From Oscillospiraceae bacterium (GTDB taxonomy: Bacteria > Bacillota > Clostridia > Oscillospirales > Acutalibacteraceae), in the NCBI GenBank assembly GCA_015065925.1, contig SVPL01000020.1, positions 1-39,128 on the forward strand: 39,128 bases of DNA, written 5' to 3'. Every line of letters starts with the position of its first letter. Positions within the stretch are counted from its first letter, which is position 1. Below are positions 23,057 through 31,695 of the stretch, piece after piece. A model generated the notes under the pieces. It saw nothing but the letters and a program-made list of their open reading frames with translations, ran no database searches and was not told where the DNA came from. Position numbers and translations under genes: made by a program.

Positions 23057-23078
23057 TAGTTCAAGGCTAAAACTAATT
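23054..23078. promoter_or_regulatory. Operator-like palindrome at the GRE promoter
   Basis: AATTAGTT (23054-23061) and AACTAATT (23071-23078) form a perfect 8-bp inverted repeat with centres 17 bp apart, overlapping the -10 and the start region. A dimeric repressor site is likely; the regulator is not encoded next to it. Confidence 0.55.
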
Positions 23079-23095
23079 AAAAAGGGGTGTGATTA

Positions 23096-23824
23096 ATGGA
23101 GCTTAAAATATTCGGTAAAGGCTTTAATTTTTCTCAGGATGGGCCTGGAAATCGCCTTGTGTATCACCTTAAAGGCTGTAATATGCGCTGTCCTTGGTGT
23201 TCTAACCCCGAAGGGATGAGGGTTAATGAAGGGGAGTTTTCTACGCTTTCTGTGGAAGAAGTTATAAATGAAGCCTTAATCAGTATTCCAATGTTTTTTG
23301 AAAATGGTGGAGTGACCTTTACGGGTGGTGAGGCGACCTTACAGCTTGAACCCTTACTTTTGTTGGTAAAGGAACTTTCAAAAAAGGGTATTTCGGTGGC
23401 AATTGAAACTAATGGAACATCCCCGAAATTGCCTGAGCTTTTCCCCTTTTTAAAGCATCTTATTATTGATTTAAAGCATCCAAATTCCACAACTCATAAG
23501 GCAGTAACAGGTGTGGCAAATGAGGTTATAAAGCAAAACATTTTAAGTGCGGCAGAAAACGGCTTGGATTTACTTGTGCGAATACCACTTATTAACGGGT
23601 TTAATGCCTCCAAGGATAATCTAAAGGAGTTTGTAGAGTTTTTGAAATCGGTAAATCGAAATAACTTAAAGGTTGAGATTTTAAAATATCACGAATACGG
23701 CAAGGATAAATGGCAAAAATGCGGTCTTGAATATACTATGAAGGACGCTTTTGTAACCGAACAGCAACGGTTGGATTTTGAAACAGAAATAAAAAATGCG
23801 GGAATAACCGTAGTTAGAACATAG
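23096..23824 (+). CDS. Glycyl radical enzyme activating enzyme (radical SAM)
   Basis: Uses SAM and a [4Fe-4S] cluster to place the glycyl radical on its partner, encoded next. The CxxxCxxC motif is Cys28, Cys32, Cys35 (GCNMRCPWCSNPEG). TFTGGEATLQ (near 77-86) supplies the SAM-binding GGE motif, and later ETNGT and IIDLKHP are typical. At 242 aa it lacks the extra eight-Cys ferredoxin insert found in many dehydratase activases, so it resembles pyruvate formate-lyase activase in build. GGGGTG lies about 7 nt before the ATG. The gap to the GRE gene is 22 bp. Confidence 0.93.
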   Translation: MELKIFGKGFNFSQDGPGNRLVYHLKGCNMRCPWCSNPEGMRVNEGEFSTLSVEEVINEALISIPMFFENGGVTFTGGEATLQLEPLLLLVKELSKKGISVAIETNGTSPKLPELFPFLKHLIIDLKHPNSTTHKAVTGVANEVIKQNILSAAENGLDLLVRIPLINGFNASKDNLKEFVEFLKSVNRNNLKVEILKYHEYGKDKWQKCGLEYTMKDAFVTEQQRLDFETEIKNAGITVVRT

Positions 23825-23846
23825 AATTTTGAAAGGAAGGTTTATT

Positions 23847-26213
23847 ATGTACAACTTATTTTCAGCAGAGAAGGTAACAAAAAAGGCTAAAGCTCTTTTT
23901 AAAGAGGAACGCGCAAAAATGCGTGTGGACGGTTGGTTTTTAGCCAGAGAAATTGTTGCAGGCAAGCAGGAGGAGCTTAAAGGTTTATCTAAGGAAATGC
24001 GTGCCGCTAAGGAGCTTGAGGCAATTGTGACCGAGCTCCCCCTTACTATAAGCGACAATGCTGTTTTTGCAGGTAGCCAGTCGGATGCCTTTGCCCGAAG
24101 CTATGCCCTTATTAATCCTACATTTAAGGTTGAAACCTTTTCGGGATACTGCGACCCTACTGCCGTTTATAACGATATTGAGCCTAACGAAGAATTTACG
24201 GTAGAAAGAATTAACAAGGTTCGTGAATTTTCTAAAAATACCGCCTATGTAAAGGCGCTTACTGAGGTTTATGCAAACTACGAAAACTATACCGAGGAGG
24301 TTGCCTTTTTCATTGAGCAGGTAACAGGCCATATTATCCCCGATTTCCGTCCCGCCCTTAAATACGGTGTTTCTAAAATTATGGAAACCTTGGATAAAAA
24401 CATAGCCGAAACTGATGACGAATACAAAAAGGATAATTTTAAATCCATTAAGCTTGCCCTTAACTGCGCAGTTGTTTTGGCAAACCGTTATGCCGATATT
24501 GCCGCCGAAAAGGCAAAAGCTGCCGAGGGTGAGCGCAAGGCGGAGCTTACTCATTTGGAGAAAACCCTCCGCAAGGTACCCTTTAGCCCCGCCGAAAGTC
24601 TTTTTGAGGCTATTCAAAGCTATATGCTTCTTTGGGAGGTTATGTGCTTAGAGCAGGCTCCCAACCCGTTTGCATTTTCTGTGGGTAATGCCGACCGCGT
24701 GTTTGAGCCGTACAGAGCAATGGATAATATGTCCCGTGAAGACGCCGCGTCACTTTTAAAGCATTTTCTTGTTTTCTTTAATGTTGGTGACAGAAGCTGG
24801 GCAATTTCTCAAAATCTTCTTGTTTCGGGTAGAGATGTAGAGGGTAACGACCTTACTAATCTCACTTCATATGCCCTTATGGATGCTTATTTTGATATGA
24901 ATTTACCTCAGCCTATTTTGTCGGTTAAGCTTCATAAAAACAGCCCCGACCAGCTTTATTCTGAGCTTGGAAGATTTTTCTTCTCACCCGGTGTGCTTAC
25001 TCCTTCCCTTTTCAATGATGACTCTGTTTTTGAGCTTTTAAGGGCTCGCAATGTTGCTGAAAGTGACCTTGCAGATTACTCGGTTGCAGGTTGTCAGGAG
25101 CCTCTTATTATGGGTAAGGATAACGGTAATACCACCAACAGTTGGCTTAACTGCCCCAAAATTTTAGAGCTTTGTCTGAATGGCGGATATTCTATGATTA
25201 CGGGAAAGGAAATTGAAAAGCAGGAAACCCCTGATGCTCTTACTCTGCTTAAAAATATAAGAGAGATTTTCTATAGCACCTTGGAGCGTTATGTAGATAA
25301 AATGTGTGATGCCGCAAATGGTGCATCTAAAGCCGTAAGTGAACTTCCCGTACCCTTCCTCAGCGGATTTATGGGCGGTGTGGAAAGCGGCTACGATATG
25401 CGTGATACCCAAAACCAAGGTACTCCCTATAACGGAAGCGGCTGCCTTATTCACGGACTTTCGGTTATGGCGGACTCCTTTGTGGCTATTGATAAGCTTT
25501 TAGCCGAGCGCCCCGAGGATGCCGAAAATCTTATATCTGCACTTAAAGCCAACTTCGAAGGCTATGAAGAACTCCATCAGTTCTTAAAATCTGCACCTAA
25601 ATTCGGCAACAACATCCCCGTAGCAGACAACGAAGCGGCAGAGATTGCTGAAAAGGTTTCGGATATTGTTTCATCTCACAAAAACTATCTTGGCAACCCA
25701 TTCAGAGCCGACTGGGCAAGCCCCACAACCCACCTTACCTACGGTTATTGGGTTGGCGCTACTCCCGACGGTAGAGTTGCAAGAGAACAGCTTAACTACG
25801 GTGTTGATCCTCTTTACGGTGAAGCAGGCGGCGGTATGGGCTTCAGAATGCTCTCAAATATGCGTCTTCCCTTCCATAAAATGGGGGGCGGATATGCTTC
25901 TCACCTTGGTATTGATCCCAAATATTTCACCGCAGAAACCCTTGAAGGTAAAGGCTTGGATTTCAGTAAACGCGTTATAAAGCCGCTTTTCTTTAATGAG
26001 GCTATGGGTGACAGGGTTGCCCCCTTCTACCTTTATGTAAATGTTACCACCCCCGAAACACTTCGCAAGGTGCTTGCCGATCCCAAAAAGTATGCACCCT
26101 CGGGCGTTTACATTATGCGTATTCACGGTACATTTGTTAATTTCCTTGACCTCTCCCCCGAAATTCAGCAGGATATTATTAAAAGATTAGACCCCGCATC
26201 CACCACTATGTAA
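23847..26213 (+). CDS. Glycyl radical enzyme of unknown substrate (PFL/dehydratase superfamily)
   Basis: 788 aa from the ATG at 23847, with AAGGAAGG 6 nt upstream. The catalytic Cys416 and Glu418 sit in AGCQEP, the CxE arrangement of dehydratase-type enzymes. The radical Gly761 is in MRIHGTFVNFLDLS, where the usual form is RVSGY, so His precedes and Thr follows the radical glycine. GATPDGR near 637 and the GNNIPVADNEA segment near 587 are superfamily features. The stretch after GCQEP (GNTTNSW) differs from the WHD seen in glycerol dehydratase, arguing against that substrate. Oxygen-sensitive, cytoplasmic. It is flanked by its activase, a sedoheptulokinase-like kinase and a phosphomannose-isomerase-like protein, so a sugar or polyol is the best guess. 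Confidence 0.9.
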   Translation: MYNLFSAEKVTKKAKALFKEERAKMRVDGWFLAREIVAGKQEELKGLSKEMRAAKELEAIVTELPLTISDNAVFAGSQSDAFARSYALINPTFKVETFSGYCDPTAVYNDIEPNEEFTVERINKVREFSKNTAYVKALTEVYANYENYTEEVAFFIEQVTGHIIPDFRPALKYGVSKIMETLDKNIAETDDEYKKDNFKSIKLALNCAVVLANRYADIAAEKAKAAEGERKAELTHLEKTLRKVPFSPAESLFEAIQSYMLLWEVMCLEQAPNPFAFSVGNADRVFEPYRAMDNMSREDAASLLKHFLVFFNVGDRSWAISQNLLVSGRDVEGNDLTNLTSYALMDAYFDMNLPQPILSVKLHKNSPDQLYSELGRFFFSPGVLTPSLFNDDSVFELLRARNVAESDLADYSVAGCQEPLIMGKDNGNTTNSWLNCPKILELCLNGGYSMITGKEIEKQETPDALTLLKNIREIFYSTLERYVDKMCDAANGASKAVSELPVPFLSGFMGGVESGYDMRDTQNQGTPYNGSGCLIHGLSVMADSFVAIDKLLAERPEDAENLISALKANFEGYEELHQFLKSAPKFGNNIPVADNEAAEIAEKVSDIVSSHKNYLGNPFRADWASPTTHLTYGYWVGATPDGRVAREQLNYGVDPLYGEAGGGMGFRMLSNMRLPFHKMGGGYASHLGIDPKYFTAETLEGKGLDFSKRVIKPLFFNEAMGDRVAPFYLYVNVTTPETLRKVLADPKKYAPSGVYIMRIHGTFVNFLDLSPEIQQDIIKRLDPASTTM

Positions 26214-26229
26214 AGTAAAGGTGAAAATT

Positions 26230-27588
26230 ATGTATTCAGTTGGTTTAGATATTGGCACAACTTCGGTTTGCGGTATTTTGGTTGATATTAAAAGCGGTGA
26301 AATTAAAAAATCTTTGACCTTGGATAACGACACCTTTATAAATACCGAAAATCCCTTTGAGAAAATTCAAAATGCCGGGCGACTTATATCCATTGCAAAG
26401 GAAATTTTAGAAAAATTAACCGAAAATGAAACCCCTGTGTGTATAGGCATTACGGGTCAAATGCACGGAATTGTCTATTTAAGTGACAATGGAGAAATTT
26501 TAAGTCCTCTTAAAATCTGGCAGGACGGCAGAGGTGACCAGCCCTATAAAAACGGGCTTTCCTATGCCGAATATATGAGCGAGGTTACGGGATATCCTTT
26601 GGCAACGGGTTATGGCGCGGTTACCTATTTTTATGATAGTATTAACGGCTTGGTACCCGAAAATACTGCTAAATTTTGCACAATTCACGACCTTTTGGCA
26701 ATGACCTTGGGTGGCAAAACCGCCCCCTTGGTGCATACCTCAGACGCTGCATCTTTAGGACTTTTTGACTTAAATAAAAATGAATTTGATGTTAAGGCTA
26801 TTCAAAAGCTAGGTCTTAACCCAAACCTTTTCCCCGAGGTCTGCGACGGCTTTAAGGTTGTTGGAAATTATGGTAATATTCCCGTTTCGGTGGCTATTGG
26901 TGATAATCAGGCAAGTTTTTCAGGCTCGGTTAAGGCTCCCGAAAATGCAATTTTAGTAAATGTTGGTACGGGCAGCCAAATCTCCTGCTTTAGTGATACC
27001 GTACCCCAAAACAAGAACATAGATTGCAGACCTTTGCTTCAAAAATCCTATATAATGGCAGGCTCATCCCTTTGTGGCGGTAGGGCATATGCCCTTTTGG
27101 AAAAGCTTTTCCGTGAGATTGCCACAGCCGTTACGGGCGAGTCGGTTAAAAGCGCGTACCCCGCTATGGATAGGATTATGGAAGGCTATGAAAAGAAAAA
27201 ATCCCTTAATGTTTCCACCCTTTTTGACGGTACCAGGCAAAATCCCGAAAAACGGGGAAGTATTGAAAATATAAGCACCGAGAACCTTAATATGGCTTCC
27301 CTTTGTGATGGCTTTATGTGGGGTATGGTGGAGGAGCTTTACGGAATGTTCGAGCAGATGAAGCCATATGTGAAAGTAAAGAAAAATCTTTTGGTTGGCT
27401 CAGGCAACGGAATAAGAAATAACGCTCCCCTTAGAAGGCGCTTTGAGGAAAAATTCGGTCTTAAAATGCAAATTCCCCTTGGCAAGGAGGAGGCGGCGTT
27501 TGGTGCCGTTCTTTACAGCCTTGTTGCGTCGGGAATTAAGGCTGATTTTAACTCTGCGGCAGAGCTTATAAAATATGTAGAGGAATGA
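26230..27588 (+). CDS. FGGY carbohydrate kinase, sedoheptulokinase-like
   Basis: 452 aa from the ATG at 26230 (AAGGTGA 5 nt upstream; the GTG at 26221 lacks a site). The FGGY fold shows the phosphate-1 motif GLDIGTTSVCGILVD, GITGQMHGIVYL near 77, then IWQDGRGD near 98, which matches the WQDGR motif of sedoheptulokinases rather than the WNDGRT of xylulokinases, ATGYGAVTYFY near 124, and the adenosine motif LVGSGNGIRNN near 396. It would phosphorylate a ketose such as sedoheptulose. It starts 16 bp after the GRE and overlaps or abuts the next gene, so it belongs to the GRE operon. Substrate assignment is by motif only. Confidence 0.85.
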   Translation: MYSVGLDIGTTSVCGILVDIKSGEIKKSLTLDNDTFINTENPFEKIQNAGRLISIAKEILEKLTENETPVCIGITGQMHGIVYLSDNGEILSPLKIWQDGRGDQPYKNGLSYAEYMSEVTGYPLATGYGAVTYFYDSINGLVPENTAKFCTIHDLLAMTLGGKTAPLVHTSDAASLGLFDLNKNEFDVKAIQKLGLNPNLFPEVCDGFKVVGNYGNIPVSVAIGDNQASFSGSVKAPENAILVNVGTGSQISCFSDTVPQNKNIDCRPLLQKSYIMAGSSLCGGRAYALLEKLFREIATAVTGESVKSAYPAMDRIMEGYEKKKSLNVSTLFDGTRQNPEKRGSIENISTENLNMASLCDGFMWGMVEELYGMFEQMKPYVKVKKNLLVGSGNGIRNNAPLRRRFEEKFGLKMQIPLGKEEAAFGAVLYSLVASGIKADFNSAAELIKYVEE

Positions 27589-27593
27589 TTTTT

Positions 27594-28652
27594 ATGCAAA
27601 ATAAACCCGATTTTTTAAATAAACCCATATTTTTTGAAAAGAACCGAGTAGGCAGAGTCTACACAGGCGGCGCCCTTTTTGCCGACTTTTTCGGTGATGA
27701 CTCTACCGATGGTTACGAGCCTGAGGAATGGGTTGTTTCCTCGGTTATCGCCCTTAATAAGGTGCAAAAATCCCCAAAAGAGGGTGTTTCGGTTGTAAAG
27801 GGTACAGATATTTATTTTGATGACCTTCTAAAGGAATATAAAACCGAGCTTTTAGGTGATAGAGAGGAATTTGGCGTGCTGACCAAATATTTGGATAGCG
27901 CTATTCGTCTTCCCGTTCAAGCCCACCCCGACAAGGCTTTTTCAAGAAAGCATTTTAACAGCGAGTACGGTAAGGCAGAGTCTTGGCTTGTGCTTGCCTG
28001 TCGTCCCGATGCCTGTATCTACTTTGGCTTTAACAAGGAATACACCAAGGAAGAATTTAAAGAGGCGGTAGCCAAAAGCGAAACCGATATGGATGCTATG
28101 GAAAGGCTTCTCACCCGCGTGGATGTAAAGCCGGGGGATGTTTTCTTTGTGCCCGCCCGTATGGCACACGCAATAGGTAAGGGTTGCCTTATTTTGGAAA
28201 TTCAAGAGCCCAGCGATTTTACAATCCAGCCTGAATATTACTGCGGTGAATATCGTCTTAGCGAGGATGAGATGTACATAGGTCTTGATGCCGAAACCGC
28301 CATAGATGTTTTTGATTTCTCCCTTTACGGCGAAAAAGCGGTGGAAATGGGCAGAAAAATCCCCACCACCGTTTTTAACGAGGGTGGCGTGGTTGTAAAA
28401 GACCTTATAACCTATGAAGATACCCCCTGTTTTGCAGTAAGAAGCTACACCGTAACGACTACCGATACAGAACTTACCGAAAAGCCTGCCGTTTACTGTG
28501 TTACTGAGGGTGAGGGAAGTATTTGTTTTGGTGATGAGGAGCTTCCCCTTAAAAAGAGCGACTATTTCTTCCTTCCCGCATCGGCAAAGGATGTAAAAAT
28601 TAAAGCAGAAAAGTCTCTCACAGTTATAGCCTGCTTACCACCTAAAAAATAA
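27594..28652 (+). CDS. manA: Class I mannose-6-phosphate isomerase family protein
   Basis: 352 aa. A cupin-type zinc enzyme: Gln109 and His111 in VQAHPDK, Glu129 in GKAESWLVL, and His192 in ARMAHAIGKG form the metal site; the N-terminus keeps YTGGALFADFFG. Known members interconvert mannose-6-phosphate and fructose-6-phosphate. Here it closes the GRE operon behind a sedoheptulokinase-like gene, so another sugar phosphate is possible. I prefer the ATG at 27594 (AGAGG 10 nt upstream) to the ATG at 27585, which sits too close to that site. A strong terminator follows. Confidence 0.88.
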   Translation: MQNKPDFLNKPIFFEKNRVGRVYTGGALFADFFGDDSTDGYEPEEWVVSSVIALNKVQKSPKEGVSVVKGTDIYFDDLLKEYKTELLGDREEFGVLTKYLDSAIRLPVQAHPDKAFSRKHFNSEYGKAESWLVLACRPDACIYFGFNKEYTKEEFKEAVAKSETDMDAMERLLTRVDVKPGDVFFVPARMAHAIGKGCLILEIQEPSDFTIQPEYYCGEYRLSEDEMYIGLDAETAIDVFDFSLYGEKAVEMGRKIPTTVFNEGGVVVKDLITYEDTPCFAVRSYTVTTTDTELTEKPAVYCVTEGEGSICFGDEELPLKKSDYFFLPASAKDVKIKAEKSLTVIACLPPKK

Positions 28653-28674
28653 TAATTAATATATAATAAGTTTT

Positions 28675-28720
28675 AACCCTGCAACGGAAGTGAAATCACC
28701 TCTGTTGCAGGGTTTTATTT
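28675..28720 (+). terminator. Terminator of the GRE operon
   Basis: AACCCTGCAAC (28675-28685) pairs perfectly with GTTGCAGGGTT (28704-28714), with further pairing inside, then TTTTATTT. Confidence 0.92.
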
Positions 28721-28728
28721 AAGCTTTT

Positions 28729-28883
28729 CGATAAATTGGGGTTTGAAAGGCGAAACGCCTTTCAAACTTGTAGGGAACGACCAATGTGTCGTTCCGTATG
28801 ATTACCACATTTTTTAGAAACGGCACGCTGGCCGTTCCCTACGATATAATTCACCAATTTGTGCGATAACCCCCAATTTATCG
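28729..28883. mobile_element. MITE-like foldback element, copy 2
   Basis: 155 bp with perfect 13-bp terminal inverted repeats: CGATAAATTGGGG (28729-28741) and CCCCAATTTATCG (28871-28883). Inside are the same palindrome (TTTGAAAGGCG/CGCCTTTCAAA) and GTAGGGAACG repeats as in 13785-13934. It separates the GRE terminator from proC and contains no ORF. Confidence 0.8.
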
Positions 28884-28924
28884 CGGATTATTTTTTACCG
28901 TTTTTTGGCATTTTAGCAACAAAT

Positions 28925-29725
28925 TTATTCTGACAATTCCTTTGAGCGATTTACGGCGGCGGAAATAATATCCAATACGAGTGAATCGAAACCTTGGCTA
29001 TCCATAGTTTTAAGTCCCGCTTCTGTGGTGCCACCGGGGGAGGCAACTGCCTTTATAAGCTCGTCGGCGGTGCGGTCGCTTTCCATCATCATTTTTGCGG
29101 TGCCAAGCATTGTTCCAAGAACCAAATTTTCGGCATCCTCACGGCTCACACCTTGGTTTACGCCTTCATTTATTATTTCCCTTGCAAACCTCATAAAAAA
29201 TGCGGGAGAGCTACCCGAAATTCCCGTAACGGCATCAATCTGCTCCTCGGGTAAAATCGCCGTAACACCTGAAGATGCAAAGATTTTTTCGCAAAAATCC
29301 TTTTCTTCTTCACTAACCCCTTCCCCAATAGCAATGGCGGTTGCCCCCGCTGAGTACATAAGGGGGGTATTTGGCATAACACGGATTATTTTTTTGTTGT
29401 CACCAAGTGCGTTATTAATTTTAGAGATTTTTACACCCGCAACAGGGGAAATAATTAAGGTGTCATCCTTTAAATGTGGCTTTAAATCCTCTAAAACCGA
29501 CATTAAAATTTGTGGCTTTACGGTTAAAAATAAAATATCAACCGCGTTTGCTAAATCCTTAATATTATTGGCAATGGAAATACCTTTTTCTAAAAATGGG
29601 GTGAGCTTAGCGGTATCAATATCGTACAAAACAAGATTTTCTGATCCTAAAATGCCCCCCTTAAGGGCACCGCTAATTATGGCGTTTGCAATATTTCCAA
29701 TGCCTATAAAACCTGTTTTTTTCAC
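28925..29725 (-). CDS. proC: Pyrroline-5-carboxylate reductase
   Basis: Last step of proline synthesis, NAD(P)H-dependent. The N-terminal Rossmann motif GFIGIGNIANAIISG, RVMPNTPLM near 115, TGISGSSPAFFMRF near 165, and the family signature near the C-terminus (ELIKAVASPGGTTEAGLKTM) are all present. 266 aa is normal. It starts at GTG with AAAGGAG 7 nt upstream, 22 bp after the pseudokinase, so it is third in a minus-strand run behind an Lrp-type regulator. Confidence 0.97.
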   Translation of the reverse strand: MKKTGFIGIGNIANAIISGALKGGILGSENLVLYDIDTAKLTPFLEKGISIANNIKDLANAVDILFLTVKPQILMSVLEDLKPHLKDDTLIISPVAGVKISKINNALGDNKKIIRVMPNTPLMYSAGATAIAIGEGVSEEEKDFCEKIFASSGVTAILPEEQIDAVTGISGSSPAFFMRFAREIINEGVNQGVSREDAENLVLGTMLGTAKMMMESDRTADELIKAVASPGGTTEAGLKTMDSQGFDSLVLDIISAAVNRSKELSE

Positions 29726-29747
29726 AGTCTTTCTCCTTTATAAAGCA

Positions 29748-31682
29748 TTAATCATCAAGCGATACAACGGTGAGCTCGATAGTCATTCCCTTATAGGCGG
29801 CTTCGCCTTCTTTAATGCTTTGGTCAACAACGGTAAATACATTTAAATCAGCGTTTTCGGGAAGGGGATTTCCATTAGCAAGCTTAAATTCAAAAACAAA
29901 ATCCCCGGTAAGATTTTTCATTTCGTTAACCGTTTTGTCCAAATAATCTGAAACCTCTGCTTTTTCACCCGAAACAACAAGAATAACCTTACTGTTAACG
30001 CTTGTATCTGTTTCGTTTTCAAAATGAATATCGGTTACCAAGCCAATATTATCATCCGATAAAATAAAGTCGCATTTAATGTTATTAAAGCCTGAATTTT
30101 TAAGCTTCTCTACCGCTTTTTGCATTTCTAAACCGGTAACATCGGGAAGCTGAGCAGGTACGGCACCCTTACAAACAATAAGATTAATTTTACTGCCCTT
30201 TGGTATCATACCACCGCTTTTTAGACTTTGTCCCATAACATAATCTGCAGGATAATCGTTGGAATATTCATACCTTATGGTGCCTAACAGCAGATGATTG
30301 TTTTCCAAAATGCTCTTCGCCTGACTTAGCGAATATCCTGCCAAATCAGGACATTCAACGGCGTTGGGATCAACCGATGTAGTGTTTTGTGGACGGCTTT
30401 GGGTAGAGACGGTTTGTTTTTTACTGCTACCGCCACCATATACATAGTTTGAGCTGTTATTTGGGGTTTCTACGCCGTTTCCATAATACCAAATTTCATC
30501 GCTTTCGGTTGAGGTTGATGTAACATTATCGCTACTGCCGTTTGTAGGCGGGAACAATATGATTAGAAGAACAACAAGGCCTACTAAAATTACAGAAGGA
30601 ATGGTTATCCAAAGCCAAAGAAAGGGTATTTTTACGCCTTCCTTTTCAGTTTTGTTTTCGATTTTTTCGTCGCCCTTTGCGGAAGGCAGGGCTTTAGCTT
30701 TTTTAGATGCGGATTTATCGTAAAGACCTTGGCAAAAGCCTAATATGTTAGCCCATATTATTAAACCTGAAAGTTTTCTTTTAACCTTTTTTTCCGAAAG
30801 CTCGTTTAAAAAACTTTCTGGAGAGGGGGTGCGTTTTTCGGTCTGCCAATTAAGGGCGTTGAGCAAGGCAATTTCAATATTTTTGGGTATGCTTTTATCT
30901 GTTTTTCGCGGAGGGATAAGGTTTTCACCGCCGCTTCTTAAAAAGCTGATTGCAGGGATTTTACCCGTGATAATTCTGTAAACAATTGCCGCAACCGAAT
31001 ACACATCGGAATAGGCACCGATTTTTGCTGTTTTGTCGAAAAATTCGGGTGCCGCATAGGAGGGGTTTAAAAGCTCTACACGAAAATCCAAATCATCTGT
31101 AAAATCATAAAAACTGCTTCCAATTCCAAAAAGACGGATTTCACCGTTTTTAAGAATGAAAAGAGTTTCGGGAGAAATAGCACCAAAAACAGAACCTGAA
31201 GTGTGTATTGGCTTAAGCCCCTTTAACAGCTGACTCGCTATTTTCATAGCATTTGAGGAACTGATTTTCACACCTGAGTTTAGTAGCTCTTTAAGGCTTT
31301 TGCCGTCAAAATAATCTGTTACCCAGTAAGCCGCTTCACCTTCTGCAAAGGTATCAATGGTTCTAGGCAAAATGTCACAAAGGCTCACGGTTGCAGCCGT
31401 TTTTGAATAACTTAAAAAGCGTTGAACCAGTGCTTCTTTTGGATAATTATGTATTAGCTCGATTATACTCTCACCCGTGAACTCACGCACTAAAACCTTT
31501 TTATTAAGTGCGTTATCGTATGCAATGTAAACGGTGGACTCCAAGCTTTTTGAAAAGATGTTACCAATTTGGTATCGTTCCTTTAAAACTAATTCGTTTG
31601 AATCGGGTTCTGCCTTAAAGCCACAGCTTGGACATACGCCTTTTTCCAAAATCTCCATACAGTTTAAGCATCTTTTTTCCAT
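29748..31682 (-). CDS. Membrane pseudokinase with zinc ribbon and PASTA domains
   Basis: About 644 aa from the ATG at 31682 (GGCGGTG 5 nt upstream). A zinc ribbon has Cys5, Cys8, Cys17, Cys20. Residues 37-292 follow the Ser/Thr kinase fold and keep PSYAAPEFF and YSDVYSVAAIVYRIITGKIP, but catalytic motifs are lost: no Gly-rich loop, VAIK is VLVR, HRD is FGA (166-168) and DFG is GIG (186-188). A transmembrane helix follows (about 353-378), then a Ser/Thr/Asn-rich linker and three PASTA-like domains (about 442-506, 509-572, 575-642). PASTA domains of PknB/PrkC bind peptidoglycan. A non-catalytic envelope sensor or scaffold is inferred. Gene order: Lrp, this gene, proC. Confidence 0.85.
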   Translation of the reverse strand: MEKRCLNCMEILEKGVCPSCGFKAEPDSNELVLKERYQIGNIFSKSLESTVYIAYDNALNKKVLVREFTGESIIELIHNYPKEALVQRFLSYSKTAATVSLCDILPRTIDTFAEGEAAYWVTDYFDGKSLKELLNSGVKISSSNAMKIASQLLKGLKPIHTSGSVFGAISPETLFILKNGEIRLFGIGSSFYDFTDDLDFRVELLNPSYAAPEFFDKTAKIGAYSDVYSVAAIVYRIITGKIPAISFLRSGGENLIPPRKTDKSIPKNIEIALLNALNWQTEKRTPSPESFLNELSEKKVKRKLSGLIIWANILGFCQGLYDKSASKKAKALPSAKGDEKIENKTEKEGVKIPFLWLWITIPSVILVGLVVLLIILFPPTNGSSDNVTSTSTESDEIWYYGNGVETPNNSSNYVYGGGSSKKQTVSTQSRPQNTTSVDPNAVECPDLAGYSLSQAKSILENNHLLLGTIRYEYSNDYPADYVMGQSLKSGGMIPKGSKINLIVCKGAVPAQLPDVTGLEMQKAVEKLKNSGFNNIKCDFILSDDNIGLVTDIHFENETDTSVNSKVILVVSGEKAEVSDYLDKTVNEMKNLTGDFVFEFKLANGNPLPENADLNVFTVVDQSIKEGEAAYKGMTIELTVVSLDD

Positions 31683-31695
31683 AATTACACCGCCT

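Noticed and set aside
23847-26213. Annotation as pyruvate formate-lyase
   Set aside because: PFL uses two adjacent cysteines and RVSGY; here a single CxE site and RIHGT are seen, so only superfamily membership is claimed.
29025-29846. 273-codon antisense ORF over proC and the end of the pseudokinase gene
   Set aside because: Both underlying genes are well supported by family motifs; this frame is a mirror of them.
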